Positions 49,596 to 58,621 of a DNA stretch of 64,000 nucleotides are shown one piece after another. The position numbers were made by a program, and so were the translations under genes. Position 1 is the first letter of the stretch, and each line of letters opens with the position of its first letter. Source of the stretch: an uncultured Gemmiger sp. (lineage in GTDB: Bacteria; Bacillota; Clostridia; Oscillospirales; Ruminococcaceae); the NCBI GenBank assembly GCA_947631565.1, contig CANRLV010000001.1:26588-90587 (forward strand), written 5' to 3'. The notes under the pieces were generated by a model that ran no database searches, had not been told where the DNA came from, and saw nothing but the letters and a program-made list of their open reading frames with translations.

Positions 49596-50502
49596 GGGGC
49601 CCACCCCCTACCAGGTTGACGAAGAAGCTCTCGAGGCTCTCGTCCCGCTCCTCGATGGCGCGCACCTCGCAGCCCCTCTCCGCCAGGGCCAGCGTCAGCC
49701 GGGTCACGTTCAGCCTGGCGTACACGTCGGCCTGGTCCGCGGACAGAATTTTATATTCCGCCCCGAGGTCCTCCAGCACCACAGCCAGGGCCGCCGTGTC
49801 GGACACGGTGACGCGCATACACTTGCGGGCGGCGGCCTCCAATTCCTCCGCGCTCATTTCCCGCACCATGCGGCCGCGGTCAATGAAGCCGTAGTGCGTG
49901 GCAAGGCGGGACAGCTCGTCCAAAATGTGGCTGGAGATGAGCACGGTGATCTGCCGTTCCCGGTTGAGGCGCAGGATCAGCTCCCGGATCTCGATGATGC
50001 CCTGCGGGTCCAGACCGTTGACGGGTTCGTCCAGCACGAGAAAGTCGGGGTCCCCCGCCAAGGCCACGGCGATGCCCAGCCGCTGCTTCATCCCCAGGGA
50101 GAAATGGCGGGCCTTTTTCCGCCCCGTGTCCGCAAGGCCCACCAGCCCGAGCAGCTCCGGCACACCGGTGAAGTCCGGCAGACCGAGGATGCGGTACTGC
50201 TGCTTGAGGTTGTCCTCGGCGGACATATCGAGGTATATGGACGGGGTCTCCACCACCGCGCCCATCCGCCGGCGGACCTTGGCGATGTTCCGGTCCCGGC
50301 TGTCCACGCCGTAGAGGGAATACCCACCGGCGGTGGGCGACTGCAGGCCGCAGAGGATGCGGATGAGGGTGGTCTTGCCCGCGCCGTTGCGCCCCACAAG
50401 GCCGTAGACGGCCCCCTTTGGCACGGTCATAGTGAGGCCGTCCAGGGCGGCGGCGCTGCCGTACCGCTTGGTCAGGCCGTTGGTGGTCAATACAGGTGTC
50501 AT
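49588..50502 (-). CDS. ABC transporter ATP-binding protein
   Basis: 'GLVGRNGAGKTTLIRILCGL', 'FSLGMKQRLGIAVAL', 'FLVLDEPVNGLDPQGI'. Confidence 0.93.
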   Translation of the reverse strand: MTPVLTTNGLTKRYGSAAALDGLTMTVPKGAVYGLVGRNGAGKTTLIRILCGLQSPTAGGYSLYGVDSRDRNIAKVRRRMGAVVETPSIYLDMSAEDNLKQQYRILGLPDFTGVPELLGLVGLADTGRKKARHFSLGMKQRLGIAVALAGDPDFLVLDEPVNGLDPQGIIEIRELILRLNRERQITVLISSHILDELSRLATHYGFIDRGRMVREMSAEELEAAARKCMRVTVSDTAALAVVLEDLGAEYKILSADQADVYARLNVTRLTLALAERGCEVRAIEERDESLESFFVNLVGGGPHA

Positions 50503-50591
50503 GCGTTGGACCTCCTTTGCTCGGATGGTCCCATGGTAACCGGAAACCGTCAAGAAACCGGTCAAGAAAACCGTTCAGATTTCGTCCAGAT

Positions 50592-51254
50592 TTACCGCAG
50601 CTTGAAGCCGATGCCCCACACCGATTCGATGGGGTCCCCCGCCCCGGCGTCCCGCAGCTTTTTGCGCAGGTTGCTCATGTGGGTCTTGAGCGAGCTCTCG
50701 GTGCAGTCGGGGGTGTCGGCGGCCACACGCTCCAGCAGCAGGGATTTGGTGAGCACCCGCGCGGGATTGGCCATGAGCAGGCGGAGGATGGCGTACTCGG
50801 TGCGGGTAAGGCGCAGCTCTGCTTCCGCCACGGTGACCTGCCGGGCGGCGGGGTCCAGGCGGACAGGGCCCCAGGTCAGGGCGGCATCCCCCGCCGGGGC
50901 GGACTTGCGCAGAGCTGCGGCGACGCGGGCCAGCAGCTCGCGGCTGTCAAAGGGCTTGGTGACGTAGTCCGCCGCGCCGGACAGCAGCAGAGAGACCTTG
51001 CTGTCCACGTCGGCTCTGGCGGACAGAACGATGACGGGGATGCCCTGAACTTTTGGCAGCACCTGCTCTCCGGCAAGACCTGGCAGCATCAGGTCCAGCA
51101 GCACCAGGTCTGGCCGGGCGGCGTCCAGCGCCAGCAGCGCCTCGGTGCCGGAATAGGCCCGCGTGACGGCGTGGCCCTCCCGCGTCAGCAGCTCCTCCAG
51201 AATGTTCCCGATGTGTACGTCGTCGTCGATGACGAGGATGCGGCTCAATCCCAT
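50592..51254 (-). CDS. OmpR-family response regulator
   Basis: 'ILVIDDDVHIGNILEELL', 'DLVLLDLMLPG', winged-helix 'LTRTEYAILRLLMANPARVLTKSLLLE'. Confidence 0.93.
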   Translation of the reverse strand: MGLSRILVIDDDVHIGNILEELLTREGHAVTRAYSGTEALLALDAARPDLVLLDLMLPGLAGEQVLPKVQGIPVIVLSARADVDSKVSLLLSGAADYVTKPFDSRELLARVAAALRKSAPAGDAALTWGPVRLDPAARQVTVAEAELRLTRTEYAILRLLMANPARVLTKSLLLERVAADTPDCTESSLKTHMSNLRKKLRDAGAGDPIESVWGIGFKLR

Positions 51255-51361
51255 CGCCCCCCCTGTGGAAGATGGTTTTATGATAGCTTGGCGGCGGAGC
51301 AAAGTCAACATCCGGCAGCAAAGCGGGGCACAGACGACCATCTGTCGCCTGTGCCCCGCTT

Positions 51362-51700
51362 CAGCGTGTCGAGAAATTCGACACGCTGCAAAAGAGGGGT
51401 TTTGTGCACGGCGGGCCATGCCCGCCGCACACGCGCAGCGTGTGGCGCAAACGCCCGTGCCTACGCGCCAAGAGCCGCCTTTCGGGCGGTTGCGCTCCGG
51501 CAGGCGCCTGCGGGCGCACAGCGTTGAGCGAGGGCGAAACCGAAATATACGTCCGCGAACGCGGACTATAAACCTCTCTTGGACACACCCCGTCGCAAAA
51601 ATGCCGCGCGCATGCCTGCGGCGACTTGCTGCGGCATTTTTGCTCTAAAGGTATCGGCCCTGCCCGCGCATGTCGGTCAGGGCCGATGGCCTTGAAATAT
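51362..51700 (+). repeat. Composite interspersed repeat, copy D, carrying the nested AAGAGCCGC hairpin module at 51460-51520
   Basis: CAGCGTGTCGA/TCGACACGCTG pre-hairpin; AAGAGGGGTT/AACCTCTCTT; GCAAAAATGCCGC/GCGGCATTTTTGC; ATCGGCCCTG/CAGGGCCGAT. Confidence 0.9.
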
Positions 51701-51728
51701 ACCTTTTGGGACAGTCTGCAGCGACGCG

Positions 51729-53528
51729 TTACCCGGAAATTTTTTCAAAGTCGGCCACACCGTGCTTGCACAGCGGGCAGATGAAATCATCCGGCAGGGT
51801 CTCGCCCTCATAGATGTAGCCGCAGACCTTGCACACCCAGCCGATCTTGCCCTCGGTCTGGGGCTTGGGCTTGACGTGGTTCTGGTAGTACGTGTAGGTC
51901 ATGGTCTCGGTCTTGGAGATGACGCGGGCCTCGGTCACATCGCAGATGAACATCCCGTGGGTGCCCAGGTCGACGTAGTTGTTGACCTTGAGCGACATGA
52001 AGCTGTTGATGTACCGCGGCAGGAAGATGAGCCCGTTGTCGGAACGGGGCGTTTCCTCCCAGCCGGCGAACTTGTCGGCCGTGCGGCCACTCTGGAAGCC
52101 GAAGTTCTCGAATACGCTGAACGGCGCCTCGGTGGACAGGCAGTTGACGTTGAGCACGCCGGTCTGCTGGATGATGTGGTGGCTGTAGTTCTGCTTGTTG
52201 ATGACCACCGCCACCTGGTTGGGCGTGTTGGTGACCTGGCTGACGGTGTTGACGATGAGGCCATTGTCCTTCTTGCCGTCATTACAGGTGACGACGTAGA
52301 GGCCGTAGCCGATGTTGAACAGGGCTTTCATGTCCTGCTTGTCCACCGTCTCGCCGCCGGCGCGGGCAACGTAGTCGGCACACAGGGCCTGCGCCAGCGC
52401 CTCCAGCTGGGCGGCGCTCTCGTCGTTGAGGGCGCTCTTGATGGTGACGGTCGGCTCGACGAGGGTCAGGTTTTTGCAGCCCTCGAGCATCTTTTTCATC
52501 GTGCGGGCGGCCATCGGGGCCCAGGTGCCGTTCTCGATGAAGCCGACGGTGCGGTTCTGGAAGTTGCGCTCGGTCAAATGCTCGATAAATTCGCGCATAA
52601 AGGGGAAGATATCGGCGTTGTAGGTCGTGGTGGCCAGCACCAGCTTGCCGTAGCGGAAAGCGTCCTCGACGGCCTCGGCCATGTCGCAGCGAGCCAGGTC
52701 ATTGACCGTGACCTTGGGGCAGCCGAGCGCGCGCAGGCGGGCGGCGAATTTTTCGACCGCAGCCTTGGTGTTGCCGTAGACCGAGGTGTAGGCGACGACG
52801 ATGCCCTCGCTCTCGACGCCGTAGCTGGACCAGGTGTTGTAGAGGTTGAGATAATAGCCAAGGTTCTCGGTCAGGATGGGGCCGTGCAGCGGGCAGATGA
52901 TTTGGATGTCCAGCCCGGCCGCCTTCTTGAGCACGTTCTGCACCTGGGCGCCGTACTTGCCCACGATGCCGATGTAGTAGCGCCGCGCCTCGCAGGCCCA
53001 GTCCTCGTCGGCGTCCAGCGCGCCGAACTTGCCGAAGCCGTCGGCCGAAAACAAAATTTTGTCGGCGTCGTCCCAGGTCATGATGACCTCGGGCCAGTGG
53101 ACCATCGGCGCGGTGACGAAGTGCAGGGTATGCTTGCCCAAAGCAAGGGTATCCCCCTCGCCCACCACGACCTGACGGTCGGCAAAATCGGTGCCGAAGA
53201 ACTGGCCCATCATCGTGAACGCCTTGGCGCTCGAGACGATCTTGGCGGCGGGGTAGGTCTTGGCAAAGTTCTGGATGTTGGCCGAGTGGTCCGGCTCCAT
53301 ATGCTGCACGACGAGGTAATCCGGCTTGCGCCCGCCGAGCGCGGACTCCAGGTTGTCCAGCCATTCATGGGTGAAGTTGCGGTCCACGGTATCCATGACC
53401 GCGACCTTGTCATCGAGGATGACATAGGAGTTGTAGGCCATACCGTTGGGCACGATGTACTGCCCCTCGAACAGGTCGACCTGGTGGTCATTGACGCCGA
53501 CATAGCGCACGTCTTTGGTGATGTTCAT
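51729..53528 (-). CDS. Flavodiiron protein fused to flavin reductase and rubredoxin domains
   Basis: MBL-fold 'HMEPDHSAN', flavodoxin 'VAYTSVYGNTKAAVEKFA', flavin reductase-like middle, C-terminal rubredoxin 'WVCKVCGYIYEGETLPDDFICPLCKHG'. Confidence 0.9.
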   Translation of the reverse strand: MNITKDVRYVGVNDHQVDLFEGQYIVPNGMAYNSYVILDDKVAVMDTVDRNFTHEWLDNLESALGGRKPDYLVVQHMEPDHSANIQNFAKTYPAAKIVSSAKAFTMMGQFFGTDFADRQVVVGEGDTLALGKHTLHFVTAPMVHWPEVIMTWDDADKILFSADGFGKFGALDADEDWACEARRYYIGIVGKYGAQVQNVLKKAAGLDIQIICPLHGPILTENLGYYLNLYNTWSSYGVESEGIVVAYTSVYGNTKAAVEKFAARLRALGCPKVTVNDLARCDMAEAVEDAFRYGKLVLATTTYNADIFPFMREFIEHLTERNFQNRTVGFIENGTWAPMAARTMKKMLEGCKNLTLVEPTVTIKSALNDESAAQLEALAQALCADYVARAGGETVDKQDMKALFNIGYGLYVVTCNDGKKDNGLIVNTVSQVTNTPNQVAVVINKQNYSHHIIQQTGVLNVNCLSTEAPFSVFENFGFQSGRTADKFAGWEETPRSDNGLIFLPRYINSFMSLKVNNYVDLGTHGMFICDVTEARVISKTETMTYTYYQNHVKPKPQTEGKIGWVCKVCGYIYEGETLPDDFICPLCKHGVADFEKISG

Positions 53529-53631
53529 ACTGTAAGCCTCCCGGTACAAAGATTGCGTTTTGGGCTGGTATTATAGTACCACGCGGGGTGCTGAGAATCA
53601 AGAGTGGGAACGTCCCCTCTGCCCGACTTTT

Positions 53632-55731
53632 CTATTCCGTTTCTGTTTTTTTGTTGGCACGCGCGCTGTAAGCAAAATCGCTGTGGTCGATCTCATAGCG
53701 GTCCAGCAGCGACCGAATGATGGATATGATGTGGAAAGCAGAAAAGCCGGTGCTCTCGTAGATATCCGTACCGCTGATGCGATACTCACCGTTCACTTTA
53801 TCGGGGTCATAGCTGAACAGGATGCTCTGCGACCAGGTCAACGGCTGCTCATTTTTGCGTGCCATCTGCTCAATGACGGTCCGGTCCAGCGCATACAGCC
53901 GGGCGACGACCTGTTTGAGCATCTCGGCAAAGGATGTGCAATACACGCGCTCCCCCTGCAGCACAAAGCTTTCCGGCGCTTTATAGGTAGCCTCCCGGGG
54001 TGCATCGCAGCTGTATTCACGGCAGCGAACATCTGCGAAAGAAATGTTGACCGCGGGCGGTGTGATGGGATACAGTGCCATGATCTCCGCCGAAAGGCGC
54101 CTGGCCCTGTTTGTAATGGCCGCCTCGGTCCAGGCCGGCTGGGACAGGATATCGGCGTCAAGGTGTACCACTTTGGTGCCGACCTCTACCAGCTTCTCCT
54201 TTTTTTGGGCAAACGGCAGGTCGCCCAACTCGCTGTTGTATCCGGTCAGGGTCAGATTTCCGAGCGTGTGCAGGGTCCGATCTCGCACGGCCAGCCAATC
54301 GTTGCCAAGCATATCCTGCCACGCCTTGGAAAGGTTCTTGTTTTGCGGGAGTATATGCTCAATGGTCAGTTTATCTGTTACAAGATGTTCCTTGCCCTGA
54401 TTTTCCAACGCTGCCAAAAGGTATTTGCACAATGCATTTTTTCGGTAAAGGTTGTTGTGCTCCAAAGCAGACAGGAACACCGCATCCGGGGCAAGCACAT
54501 CGCGGGAGTTCAGCTGCCGGAAAAAGCAGACAAGTGCATCATAATAATGTGCCTTGTTGTCCGCCTGCGCAAAGACGCGGGCGTGCAGGGTCTTGTACAG
54601 ACCGCGCAGCGAGTTGGAGTTGACCTCACACATGATGCGCCGGATGCTGTAATTGCGCAGGAACGTCAGCACCCGGACCAGCTCCGCTTCGTCCAGGATC
54701 GGCGGCTGTACCGTAAAGTCGTCAAATACATGGAACAGAAACAAAAACAATGTTTTCTGTTTTAATTTTTGCAGATCTGCCAGCAAATCGTTGACCGCCG
54801 GACTGAAGCGCTCATCCCCATACAGGAACGTCTTGTAGAACTCGGCATAGTGCAGGATCTCTTCCAATATAGCCCGGTGGGAATAATGCCTGGCAGCATA
54901 CAGGTGCTTGAATTCCTCATAGGCCATATCTTCCCGCACAAAATCGTCCGTCTTCATATTGAGGAAATCCAGCAAAAATGCCGTCATATTTTCACGCCGG
55001 ACGGCATTTTCGGCCGGCAGCCAGTAGGTCTCGTAAAGCTCCTCCTGGTCCGCGTCCACCATCAGTACAAAATTGCGTATCTTGTCTGCCAGGCTCAGGG
55101 GGATGCCCGTGGAGTTGATGCGCTCAAAAATCTCTTGCGCATTATCACTCGGCTCCAGCGAGATATCAACACAGGTCAACTGCTGCAGCCCGTAATAGAT
55201 TTGGTTGACGGTCACTCCCTGCTCCAGCTGTTCTCTGACCAGGCGGCAAAACAACTGATAGTTGTGCCATATACCGCTGGTCTTGTCCATCTGGTCCGTC
55301 TTGCCGTCCATAAGCAGAAAAAGCTGGCTGTTATCCGTTTTGATCGGCTTGAGCTTGAGCTTGCTGGCCATATTGACCGCATACGGGTCGAACGGGTCAT
55401 GGTTGAGCAGAACATCAAGGAGCGCCCGCTTTTCCTGCTCCGTGGAGGCATTGTCCACCAGCGCCTTCAGCATCAAATAAACGGTCGTCATGCGCTGCTG
55501 GCCGTCAATAATGATATAATAGTTGATGTTATTCTCATTTTTGATCAGCGAATAGACCACGGACCCACAAAAATGTTCGCGTTCGCTCCGGGCTGCCGCC
55601 ACGATATCCTCAAACAGACGCACACATTGGTCCTCTGCCCATTCATAGTTTCGCTGGTAAACCGGAATCGCGTATTGCCGCTTGTTCTGTTCAATAAAAT
55701 TGTTCATGATGCGGCCTGGATAAATGCGCAT
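53632..55731 (-). CDS. DUF262/DUF1524 (GmrSD-like) fusion protein, possible type IV restriction/defence
   Basis: 'IPVYQRNYEWAEDQ', 'IDGQQRMTTVYLM', C-terminal HNH-like 'LTIEHILPQNKNL...TLGNLTLTGYNSELGD'. Confidence 0.88.
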   Translation of the reverse strand: MRIYPGRIMNNFIEQNKRQYAIPVYQRNYEWAEDQCVRLFEDIVAAARSEREHFCGSVVYSLIKNENNINYYIIIDGQQRMTTVYLMLKALVDNASTEQEKRALLDVLLNHDPFDPYAVNMASKLKLKPIKTDNSQLFLLMDGKTDQMDKTSGIWHNYQLFCRLVREQLEQGVTVNQIYYGLQQLTCVDISLEPSDNAQEIFERINSTGIPLSLADKIRNFVLMVDADQEELYETYWLPAENAVRRENMTAFLLDFLNMKTDDFVREDMAYEEFKHLYAARHYSHRAILEEILHYAEFYKTFLYGDERFSPAVNDLLADLQKLKQKTLFLFLFHVFDDFTVQPPILDEAELVRVLTFLRNYSIRRIMCEVNSNSLRGLYKTLHARVFAQADNKAHYYDALVCFFRQLNSRDVLAPDAVFLSALEHNNLYRKNALCKYLLAALENQGKEHLVTDKLTIEHILPQNKNLSKAWQDMLGNDWLAVRDRTLHTLGNLTLTGYNSELGDLPFAQKKEKLVEVGTKVVHLDADILSQPAWTEAAITNRARRLSAEIMALYPITPPAVNISFADVRCREYSCDAPREATYKAPESFVLQGERVYCTSFAEMLKQVVARLYALDRTVIEQMARKNEQPLTWSQSILFSYDPDKVNGEYRISGTDIYESTGFSAFHIISIIRSLLDRYEIDHSDFAYSARANKKTETE

Positions 55732-55849
55732 TTCCGTTTCCCCTTTCCTGTCGGCAGGCAAAAGCCCGCACGGTTTTCTTTATCCTAGCACAGGCAGCCC
55801 AAGCGGTCAAGAAAGCATCCCGTTGGAATGCCCCATACCAAATCACAGT

Positions 55850-55900
55850 CAAGGTCCCCGGCCTCTGGGCCGGGGACTTTGACATCGAGGTGGCGGGACT
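55850..55900 (-). repeat. Truncated tRNA-Pro 3' end followed by hairpin (displaced 3' end/att-like site)
   Basis: 17-bp ATCGAGGTGGCGGGACT (55884-55900) identical to 56862-56878 of tRNA-Pro; adjacent GTCCCCGGCC/GGCCGGGGAC hairpin. Confidence 0.7.
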
Positions 55901-55991
55901 CTCCCGGGAGAGTTATTTTTGGCGCACCATGAAAACAGATAGACAAGACGCCCAAAATCAGGTATACTGTATTTGCAGGGAGGGTTGTACC

Positions 55992-56252
55992 ATGCCGGAA
56001 ATCAGTTTGTTCTACGGGATACGAGTCACGATGTTCTACAGCGAGCATAACCCGCCGCATTTTCACGCGGAGTACAACGGATTCAAGGCGTTGATCGATA
56101 TTCAAAACACATGTGTCATTCGCGGCGCCTTGCCCGGGCGCCAGCTGAAGTTGATTCTTGCCTGGTGCGAGCTGCATAAGGATGAGCTGATGCAGAATTG
56201 GGAGCTTGCCCGCGATGCAAAGCCTCTGAATCCGATCGCGCCTTTGATTTGA
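55992..56252 (+). CDS. DUF4160-like small protein
   Basis: 'MPEISLFYGIRVTMFYSEHNPPHFHAEYNG...I...GALPGRQLKLILAWCELHKDELMQNWELA'. Confidence 0.85.
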   Translation: MPEISLFYGIRVTMFYSEHNPPHFHAEYNGFKALIDIQNTCVIRGALPGRQLKLILAWCELHKDELMQNWELARDAKPLNPIAPLI

Positions 56253-56265
56253 AAGGAAAAAGACG

Positions 56266-56562
56266 ATGGAGTGGATACCCAAAATCGTGCAGGCGGTTGC
56301 CGGCGATAATTTTACCGTTTATCTGTATTTCGATGACGGACGGGTGCGGCTTTATGATGCGGCGCCGCTGATAAAAAAAGGCGGCGTATTTGCGCCTTTG
56401 CAGGAGACTGACTTCTTTAAAGATCGGCTGACTGTACTCAACGATACGCTTGCCTGGGATATGAACGGTGATATGGACCCGGAAAAGTGCATTGACGTAG
56501 ACCCCTGCGAGCTGTACGAGACCTGTGCTGTTGTAGAAGATCCCCTGTGGGTAATCTCGTAA
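56266..56562 (+). CDS. DUF2442-like small protein
   Basis: 'IPKIVQAVAGDNFTVYLYFDDGRVRLYD', downstream of DUF4160. Confidence 0.8.
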   Translation: MEWIPKIVQAVAGDNFTVYLYFDDGRVRLYDAAPLIKKGGVFAPLQETDFFKDRLTVLNDTLAWDMNGDMDPEKCIDVDPCELYETCAVVEDPLWVIS

Positions 56563-56692
56563 ATTATTTGGCAAAAGGGCGCACTTACTCACCACCGGAG
56601 CATCCGGCGGCGGTAAGTGCGTTTTGCGTTGCAACCTGCCTGTGGGGTATCGGTGCGCCAAAACCAACTTTCCCGCGGCCTGACGAACCGCC

Positions 56693-56767
56693 CGCACGCC
56701 GAGCCGCAGCGAGGCGTTTCGGAGCGCAACCGCCGCGTAGCGGCGGCTCTTAGCGCGGAGATGGGCG
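56693..56767 (-). repeat. Stand-alone copy (E) of the AAGAGCCGC hairpin module
   Basis: Minus strand GCGCTAAGAGCCGCCGCTACGCGGCGGTTGCGCTCCG matches modules in copies C and D. Confidence 0.75.
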
Positions 56768-56823
56768 GATTCGTCCCCCGCCTGCGGGCGGGTCGGCCTT
56801 TTCAAGTCCTCGCCCACCTCAAG

Positions 56824-56863
56824 ATACAGAGCGCCCCCAGCCTGAGCTGGGGGTGCTCTGTAT
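56824..56863. terminator. Long hairpin immediately 3' of tRNA-Pro
   Basis: ATACAGAGC-G-CCCCCAGC-CTGA-GCTGGGGG-T-GCTCTGTAT. Confidence 0.7.
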
Positions 56864-56935
56864 CGAGGTGGCGGGACTTGAACCCACGGCCTCCTGCTCC
56901 CAAAGCAGGCGCGCTACCAGCTGCGCAACACCTCG
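56863..56935 (-). tRNA. tRNA-Pro (TGG)
   Basis: CGAGGTG...CACCTCG acceptor, anticodon loop TTTGGGA, GGTTCAAGTCC T-arm; CCA not encoded. Confidence 0.95.
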
Positions 56936-57003
56936 TTCTTATGGATGGCGGGCATGGCCCGCCATCCGATAGTATAAGCTTTCGCGCCGGCGGCGTCAAG
57001 GGG

Positions 57004-58143
57004 TCAGCCCTGCATACCCACCGTCACGTCGTTGGCCAGGATCTCGTCGTTCTGCGCCTTGTACCTGGCCGCCGTCTCGGCGTCCAGCACATAGATATTG
57101 ACCCAGTTCACCTCGTTTTTGACCGATTCATCGTAGGTCTCGTAGTACAGGTCGATGAACGCGCGGCCGTCCATCATGGCGATGCCGGTATCGGCGGCGT
57201 AGGCGTAGCCGTAGACGAAATTGCCGCTGGCCGAGGTGATGTACATGAGGCTGCCGTACGGGATGATGTTGGGGTTGATGGCCACCGTGCCGTAGGTCAG
57301 GTGGCGGCCGCTGGCGCCCCAGGCGTGGGGCCCGGCGCTGTAGCCGGTGGCACGCTTGTCGGTCAACACCTGGGCCACGCCCTCGACCGGCACGCCGTCG
57401 ACGACCTCCGGCCCGACGAACTGGCTGACCGGTGCCCCGGGTCCGTAGCATTTGACGACGGTGGTCACCATCGGGGTCACGCTCTCGCGGCCGACCTCCT
57501 CAGTCTCGACCAGCTCGCCGTCCACATACTTTTCGCGGTAGGTCACATTGTCCAGGCCGTCCTGCCCGGTGCGCACCGTCCAGCTGATGCCCTGGTGCCG
57601 CGCCCGGTAGTAGAGGCTCGTGTACAGGTACTCGGTCTCGCAGGGGATGGCCTGCTCCTGCGTGTATTCCCTGTACTCAATGCGGCGCAGCGTGATGGCG
57701 GTGCCGTCCTGCGTCTGGGTGTCGCCGGCCGGGGTCAGCTCGTCGTCGCCGTCGTAGGCAATGCCCAGGCGGGCGAGCATATCGTCCACGGTGCCGCCGG
57801 TCACCATCAGATCGGTGGTGGCGCCGTCGGCGGTGACGCTGACCGGATAGGCGCGCAGGATGTGGTAGCGCTCGCCCTGGGCGGTGGCGGCGGCCTGCAG
57901 CTCATCATATTCGCCGGGCCCGGCCACGCCGGTGGCGGCGTACACCTCGTCCATGTCGGCGAAGGAGAGGATGGCGCGGCCAAAGGCGCCGTCGGTATCG
58001 CTGACCTCAAACACCGCCGTGTTGAGCGCCACCCAGCCCGCCGCCGTGCCCAAGGTCGCCAGGCAGCCCAGCACGACGCCCACGCGGGGCAGCGTGCGGC
58101 CGGCCCAGCGGCGCAGATGTTCCCTTGTTTTGACTGAAAACAT
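57004..58143 (-). CDS. G5 and 3D domain-containing cell-wall protein (YabE/RpfB-like without lysozyme domain)
   Basis: DUF348-like region, G5-like 'YREKYVDGELVETEEVGRE', 3D 'ATGYSAGPHAWGASGRHLTYGTVAINPNIIPYGSLMYI...TGIAMMDGRAFIDLYY'. Confidence 0.85.
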   Translation of the reverse strand: MFSVKTREHLRRWAGRTLPRVGVVLGCLATLGTAAGWVALNTAVFEVSDTDGAFGRAILSFADMDEVYAATGVAGPGEYDELQAAATAQGERYHILRAYPVSVTADGATTDLMVTGGTVDDMLARLGIAYDGDDELTPAGDTQTQDGTAITLRRIEYREYTQEQAIPCETEYLYTSLYYRARHQGISWTVRTGQDGLDNVTYREKYVDGELVETEEVGRESVTPMVTTVVKCYGPGAPVSQFVGPEVVDGVPVEGVAQVLTDKRATGYSAGPHAWGASGRHLTYGTVAINPNIIPYGSLMYITSASGNFVYGYAYAADTGIAMMDGRAFIDLYYETYDESVKNEVNWVNIYVLDAETAARYKAQNDEILANDVTVGMQG

Positions 58144-58204
58144 AGACGTCCTTTTTATACGCCAAGTGCCGGCCCGCGCGGGGCCGGCACAGATGGCGGA
58201 AAAA

Positions 58205-58603
58205 TCAGCGCTTGGAGAACTGCGGCGCACGGCGGGCCGCTTTGAGGCCGTACTTCTTGCGTTCCTTCATGCGCGGATCGCGGGTCAGGAAGCCGGCCTT
58301 TTTGAGGATGGGGCGCAGGTTGGGGTCGTACTCCAGCAGCGCGCGGGAAAGGCCGTGGCGGATGGCGCCGGCCTGGCCGGAGCAGCCGCCGCCGATGACG
58401 TTGACGACGATGTCGAACTTGCCGACGGTCTCGGTCAGCACCAGCGGGCTGTTGACGAGCAGCTTGAGGGTCTCAAGGCCGAAATAATCGTCGATGTCAC
58501 GGCCGTTGATGGTCCACTTGCCGGTGCCGTTGTACACACGCACGCGGGCCACGCTCTGCTTGCGGCGCCCGGTGCCGTAGAAAAAGGAGCCAGTCTCGTA
58601 CAT
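58205..58603 (-). CDS. rpsI: 30S ribosomal protein S9
   Basis: '[35 protein letters not shown]', C-terminal RAPQFSKR. Confidence 0.97.
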   Translation of the reverse strand: MYETGSFFYGTGRRKQSVARVRVYNGTGKWTINGRDIDDYFGLETLKLLVNSPLVLTETVGKFDIVVNVIGGGCSGQAGAIRHGLSRALLEYDPNLRPILKKAGFLTRDPRMKERKKYGLKAARRAPQFSKR

Positions 58604-58621
58604 TGTCTATTCCTCCTGCTC

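Noticed and set aside
51362-51700. Copy D as a simple intergenic terminator
   Set aside because: Far larger than needed and sequence-matched to three other loci, so treated as part of the repeat family.
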